The notes under the pieces were generated by a model. The model saw nothing but the letters and a program-made list of their open reading frames with translations, did not search any database and had not been told where the DNA came from. Below, one piece after another: positions 60,750 to 64,000 of a DNA stretch of 64,000 nucleotides (positions are counted from its first letter, which is position 1; each line of letters starts with the position of its first letter). The translations under genes and the position numbers were made by a program. The stretch is from CAVVNP01 sp963800235 (lineage in GTDB: Bacteria > Actinomycetota > Acidimicrobiia > Acidimicrobiales > Iamiaceae). The DNA lies in contig CAWDAD010000001.1 of the NCBI GenBank assembly GCA_963800235.1, forward strand, positions 496,001-560,000, read 5' to 3'.

Positions 60750-60755
60750 ATCGTA
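60750..60755 (-). promoter_or_regulatory. Leaderless -10 element TACGAT for the HNH gene
   Basis: Minus-strand TACGAT ends 7 bases before GTG 60742 and overlaps the alternative ATG at 60751. Confidence 0.5.
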
Positions 60756-60818
60756 CGAACGGGGGGTGACAGGTCTCCGCCGAGCCTGCAGGCCATCGAC
60801 GGCGCCGGCCCGGACCGC

Positions 60819-61724
60819 TCAGCCCCGGCCAGTCCCACCCTCCTGCGCCTCGAGCCACTCGGCGACCGCGTCCTCGCCGACGAAGCGGGCCCAGACCAGC
60901 GGTGTCGCCCGGTACTCGGGATCCCGGGCGGCCAGGTCGGCGCCGCGCTCGACCAGCAGCTGGACCTCGCCGAGCCGGCCGGCGGCGGCCGCCACGTGCA
61001 GCGGCGTGGTGCCGTCGGTCGGGATGGGCGCTCCGGCCCGGAGCAGGGCGGCCAGGAGGTCCCACCGGGCGTAGGCGGCGGCCGCCCGCACCACCTCTGC
61101 CGCTTGCGCCGGTTCGAGCCCGTCGACCGCCTCGAGCACGGCGCGGTCGCCCCGCATGGCCTGCTCGACGGCCGGCTCGACGCCGAGGGGGTGCTGCCAG
61201 CGCCACAGGTCCCGCAGCAGCGCGATCTCGGCGCCGTGGTGGATGAACTCGTCGAGCATGTGCAGCACGTACTTGGCCCTGGTCCGATCGGCGTACGCAC
61301 CACCCACCGGGCCGACCACCTCCTGGAGCGACTCGTCGGTCGACAGGGCCAGATGGGCGTCCCACCGCTCGTGGGCCCGGACGAGCAGCGATCGGGCATC
61401 GGCCGCCGTCGGGGGCGGCGCGCCGCACGAGGGGTCGTCGCGCCCGATGGCTGCTCCCTGGGCCGGCACCCCCAGCCAGGTGGGAGCCCGGTCCTCGCCG
61501 TACATGTCGATCAGGTGCCACAGCCGCCAGGCGATGGTGGTGAACGGCTCCGGGTCGGGCCTGGGCAGCGGCCAGTCCTCGCGCCACACGCCGTCGGCGC
61601 ACCGGCGGATCGTCCAGCAGCCGGGTGCCGGCTCCCACAGGTACTCGGCGTCCGTGAGGCCCGTCAGCCGCCGGGAGGTCCGCTGCCAGATCTCGTCGGA
61701 GAGCAGGACCAGGTCGTGCTTCAC
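60819..61724 (-). CDS. DinB-like domain fused to ankyrin repeats
   Basis: A 301-aa protein. Residues 1-170 are a DinB-type four-helix bundle (MKHDLVLLSDEIWQRTSRRLTGLTDAEYLWEPAPGCWTIR, AWRLWHLIDMYGEDRA, LDEFIHHGAEIALLRDLW) with candidate metal histidines in the last two blocks. Residues ~215-290 carry ankyrin-like repeats (TPLHVAAAAGRLGEVQLLVERGADLAARD...). DinB proteins bind metals and small thiols; the ankyrin tail suggests protein binding. GTG 61724 is the first start after the phosphodiesterase gene, 78 bases downstream of it. The function of the fusion is unknown. Confidence 0.82.
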   Translation of the reverse strand: MKHDLVLLSDEIWQRTSRRLTGLTDAEYLWEPAPGCWTIRRCADGVWREDWPLPRPDPEPFTTIAWRLWHLIDMYGEDRAPTWLGVPAQGAAIGRDDPSCGAPPPTAADARSLLVRAHERWDAHLALSTDESLQEVVGPVGGAYADRTRAKYVLHMLDEFIHHGAEIALLRDLWRWQHPLGVEPAVEQAMRGDRAVLEAVDGLEPAQAAEVVRAAAAYARWDLLAALLRAGAPIPTDGTTPLHVAAAAGRLGEVQLLVERGADLAARDPEYRATPLVWARFVGEDAVAEWLEAQEGGTGRG

Positions 61725-61802
61725 CGACGCCGCCGGAGCCCCTGGGGAGCCGAGCGAACGCCACCGCCGGGCGGCCCCGCTCGACGGCCCGGCCTGCCGC
61801 GG

Positions 61803-63345
61803 TCAGCTGACCCCGGTGTAGATCCACATGTACGCCTCGTCGCGGTACGGGATGCCCGGTGTCGTCGAGGGCCGGGCCCCAGTCGCCGGTGACCTCGGGG
61901 TTGCTCTCCTCCATGCCATGGTCGGCCACGAGGAAGAAGGCGGTGCGGTCGAGCACCCCGCGCCGCTCGACCGCGTCGAGCACCTGGCCCAGCCGGGCGT
62001 CGGTGTCGTGGATCGACGCCCGGGCGATGTCCGAGTACGGGCCGCCCTGGTGGAAGGCGGCGTCGGTGAGCGAGAAGTTCACCCACGTGAACCGCGGCAG
62101 CGGGTACTCGACGCCCTGGTAGCCCTCGCCCCACACCCCGAGGGCGATCTCGAGGCCCGTGTGGTCGATCCGCGACGACACCCGGTACTTCTTCTCGGGG
62201 CGCACGAACCGCTCGGTGGCGAAGGGCAGGTCGTCGGCGCCGGGTGCCTTCTCGGGCAGCTTGCCGTCGCGCAGGATGTGGAAGGTGCCGAAGTCGGCGC
62301 CGCGGTCGCACGGCTCGTTGGCGGCGAGGGTGAAGGCGCCGGGCCAGGAGCGGCGGACCGCCTCGTACATGGTCTCGACGTCGGGCGAGAGTCGGGCCAT
62401 CGACCACGGCCACGTCGCCGGCGAGTTGGTGATGACCTGCTCGCCCTTCGACCGGTCGTACCAGGCGTTGTTGAGCACGCCGTGGTGGCCGGGATGGCAG
62501 CCGGTGAGGACGCCGGTGTGGTTGGCCAGCGTCACCGTCGGCATCGACGAGAAGGCGCCGTGGTCGAAGGTCGTGCCCATGGCCATGAGCCTGGCCACGT
62601 TGGGCGCCTCGCCCCGCTCGGCGGCGTCGTAGAGGACGTTCGGGTTGCAGCCGTCGAACAGGAAGCCGACGACGTGCTCGGGGCGCGCCTCGCGGTGGTC
62701 GATCAGGTCGGCCAGCACCTCGCCGTCCTGGCGGCGCAGCAGCGCGTCGGGCCGGGGCCGGCCGTTGAGCCCGACGCCGTCGGGGTGGGGCGTCGCGCCC
62801 ATGAGCGACAGCACGGTGGGGGCGACGTCGACCAGCCGGCACGAGCGCGGCAGGCGGCCCAGGGCCTTGACGCCGGCACCGGCCAGGATGAACGGCGCCC
62901 GGGCCTGCACCACGCCCATCGACCCGTGCTCACCCCGTTCGCCGCCGTGGTCCTCCCAGTTGTGCGACGCCGAGTGCATGCAGATCAGGTCGGGGGCGGC
63001 GGGCGCGTCGAACACCTGGGCCACCATCTCGTAGGCGTGGGGATAGGCGTTCTGGGTGCGGTCCGGGAACGGCACCGCCCGCTCGTCGTCGAGCGGCGAG
63101 AAGCGGTCGGTGGTCCGGTCGCCGAGCGGGTTGCGGCCCTCGACCAGCGTCTCGGCGAAGGTCCAGCCCGCCCCATCGTCCGCCCGGGTGAAGCGGACGC
63201 GACCGTCGACCGCCCGGGCCTCGTAGCCCTCGTCGTCCGCGGTGATGACCATGTCGACGATGGGTTCGAGCTCGGGGTCGAGCAGCGCGGTCGACGCCAC
63301 CTCGACGAGCTCGGCGTCGGGCGCTCCGTAGTCCAGGTTCCGCAT
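61803..63345 (-). pseudogene. Alkaline-phosphatase-superfamily phosphodiesterase, motif order permuted, one-base frameshift
   Basis: Corrected length is ~513 aa. The C-half motif of phosphodiesterases comes first (residues ~125-185: SASHNWEDHGGERGEHGSM, APFILAGAGVKALG, VDVAPTVLSLMGATP). The nucleophile half comes second (~220-290: FLFDGCNPNVLYDAAERGEAPNVARLM, MPTVTLANHTGVLTGCHPGHHGV), ending with LVADHGMEESNP near residue 474. The frame must shift one base at 61855-61857 (GGG/CCC run) to read TGIPYRDEAYMWIYTGVS and stop at 61803; unshifted, it runs on nonsensically into the DinB and HNH genes. ATG 63345 follows TAGCGT by 7 bases. Metal-dependent hydrolysis of a phosphodiester or pyrophosphate is the likely chemistry. 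Confidence 0.78.
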
Positions 63346-63352
63346 GGGCCGG

Positions 63353-63358
63353 ACGCTA
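63353..63358 (-). promoter_or_regulatory. Leaderless -10 element TAGCGT for the phosphodiesterase
   Basis: Minus-strand TAGCGT ends 7 bases before the ATG at 63345. Confidence 0.55.
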
Positions 63359-63372
63359 CCGGCGGTGCGGGC

Positions 63373-64000
63373 TCAGGTCCGGAAGGTGAAGAGGAAGAGC
63401 TGGGTGGCGTAGGCGACCAGGCGGGGCTCGTCGTCGCCGTCGGACCCGCAGTCCCAGAGCGCCATGTCGGCGGACGCGTAGCCGTCGCCGGCGTGGCGGG
63501 CGGTGTTGTGGGCCAGCACCCACGGCGAGCGCCACTCGTCGAGCAGGTGGAAGGTGAAGTCGATGCTGGGGGCGAACCACTGGCGCTCCTGGCGCCCCAC
63601 CTTCTCGCCCACCGCCCCCGGCATGGTGTCGGCCAGCACCACCAGGCCGAGGGGGTCGAGGGTCCCGTCGGGTCGCCCGGTCGGCACGTCGAAGCGGTAC
63701 CAGCAGGTCGACTCGGCCCGCTCGGGCTCGTAGTCCTCCCACGGTGCGTGGCCCGAGACCGCCCGTCCCTCGACGAGCCGGTCCCAGAACGGCATGGGGT
63801 CGAAGCGCTCGAACTCCGGCGGAGGCGGGTCCCGGAAGCTCGGGCAGTCCTCGGGGCGCGGCACGTCGGTCGGCGGATCGAGGTCGACGAAGTGGAACCC
63901 CTCCCGGGAGGCGCCGAAGATGCCGGTGGTGAGATGGCCCCGGGCGGCACCGGGGTTGCGGACCTCGCAGCGCAGGTGCGACACCGAGCGGCCCCGGCGC
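63373..64000 (-). CDS. Acyl-CoA thioesterase, hotdog fold (5' end outside window)
   Basis: At least 208 residues of a TesB/hotdog-type thioesterase. In frame upstream of the GTG at 63984 the sequence reads RRGRSVSHLRCEVRN, and the G-R-S-(V) run followed by a strand is a family hallmark, so the true start lies beyond base 64000. The C-terminal half has WFAPSIDFTFHLLDEWRSPWVLAHNTARHAGDGYASADMALWD and a final LVAYATQLFLFTFR, typical of the second hotdog domain. It would hydrolyse acyl-CoA esters. It lies upstream of, and on the same strand as, the phosphodiesterase (27 bases). Confidence 0.8.
   Translation of the reverse strand, partial: RRGRSVSHLRCEVRNPGAARGHLTTGIFGASREGFHFVDLDPPTDVPRPEDCPSFRDPPPPEFERFDPMPFWDRLVEGRAVSGHAPWEDYEPERAESTCWYRFDVPTGRPDGTLDPLGLVVLADTMPGAVGEKVGRQERQWFAPSIDFTFHLLDEWRSPWVLAHNTARHAGDGYASADMALWDCGSDGDDEPRLVAYATQLFLFTFRT

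Noticed and set aside
60445..63345. A 966-residue fused phosphodiesterase-HNH protein
   Set aside because: Past residue ~495 the frame is nonsense over the DinB and HNH genes, which have their own starts. A one-base shift at 61855-61857 gives a proper C-terminus and stop.

Overview
The window is a very GC-rich (visibly above 70%), gene-dense bacterial chromosome segment with many GTG starts, short or overlapping gene junctions, and TANNNT -10 hexamers lying only 6-8 nt before start codons. The gene content (WXG100/FtsK-type type VII secretion pair, LCP cell-wall enzyme, PPOX/F420-type oxidoreductase, 13E12/DUF222 HNH protein, actinobacterial P450/AMP-ligase cluster, NDP-forming acyl-CoA synthetase fused to GNAT) indicates a free-living actinobacterium. 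My best guess is class Acidimicrobiia (Iamia/Ilumatobacter-like), but no rRNA or marker gene is present to prove it. No tRNA, rRNA, CRISPR, IS transposase, prophage or origin was seen, and there is no gene-free stretch longer than 300 bases.

Layout. 0.1-4.1 kb: a Zn-dependent dehydrogenase broken by a ~100-bp palindromic insert, a divergent LarA-like (lactate racemase fold) protein and a phospholipid-type acyltransferase in one operon. 4.1-9.7 kb: small lipoprotein, VOC protein, an alpha/beta hydrolase that appears to have lost its catalytic Ser and His, an unrecognised protein, a DHA2-type MFS exporter and a protein with a TerB-like N-terminus and an intact Coq4 metal motif. 9.9-14.8 kb: a minimal type VII secretion pair (WXG100 protein plus a 1527-aa FHA/triple-FtsK ATPase). 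14.8-17.6 kb: nitroreductase, F420/FMN oxidoreductase, SDR, GntR/UTRA regulator. 17.6-25.9 kb: TCA genes with local regulators (GntR divergent to a mitochondrial-type aconitase; LysR directly upstream of citrate synthase), with an OafA-like SGNH acyltransferase and a HAD-acyltransferase fusion between them. 26-36 kb: double RDD membrane protein, rhomboid protease, quinone oxidoreductase, PHB-depolymerase-like lipoprotein, a diiron oxygenase paired with an orphan Nfu N-domain, the GNAT/acyl-CoA synthetase fusion, and an FHA-LCP operon. 36-49.5 kb: exported beta-propeller lipoprotein, MsrA, an AddAB-like helicase-nuclease pair, GH43 lipoprotein, hemolysin III/PAQR, LapA-domain protein and a neocarzinostatin-fold secreted protein. 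49.5-64 kb: a large membrane protein with an alkaline-phosphatase-like head, then a catabolic cluster (TauD dioxygenase and P450 facing an AMP-ligase, nitronate monooxygenase, amidohydrolase and enoyl-CoA hydratase) organised around a KstR-like operator, then HNH, DinB-ankyrin, a phosphodiesterase with apparently permuted motif order, and the end of a hotdog thioesterase.

Three genes (42627-45978, 49506-51927, 61803-63345) each carry one extra base in a G/C-rich run. These could be true frameshifts or assembly/read errors, and they should be rechecked before any is called a pseudogene. The most interesting items are the pervasive leaderless promoter architecture, the KstR-like box controlling the catabolic divergon, the minimal type VII pair, the Coq4-like protein, the double-mutant pseudohydrolase, the diiron oxygenase/Nfu_N pair and the permuted phosphodiesterase.
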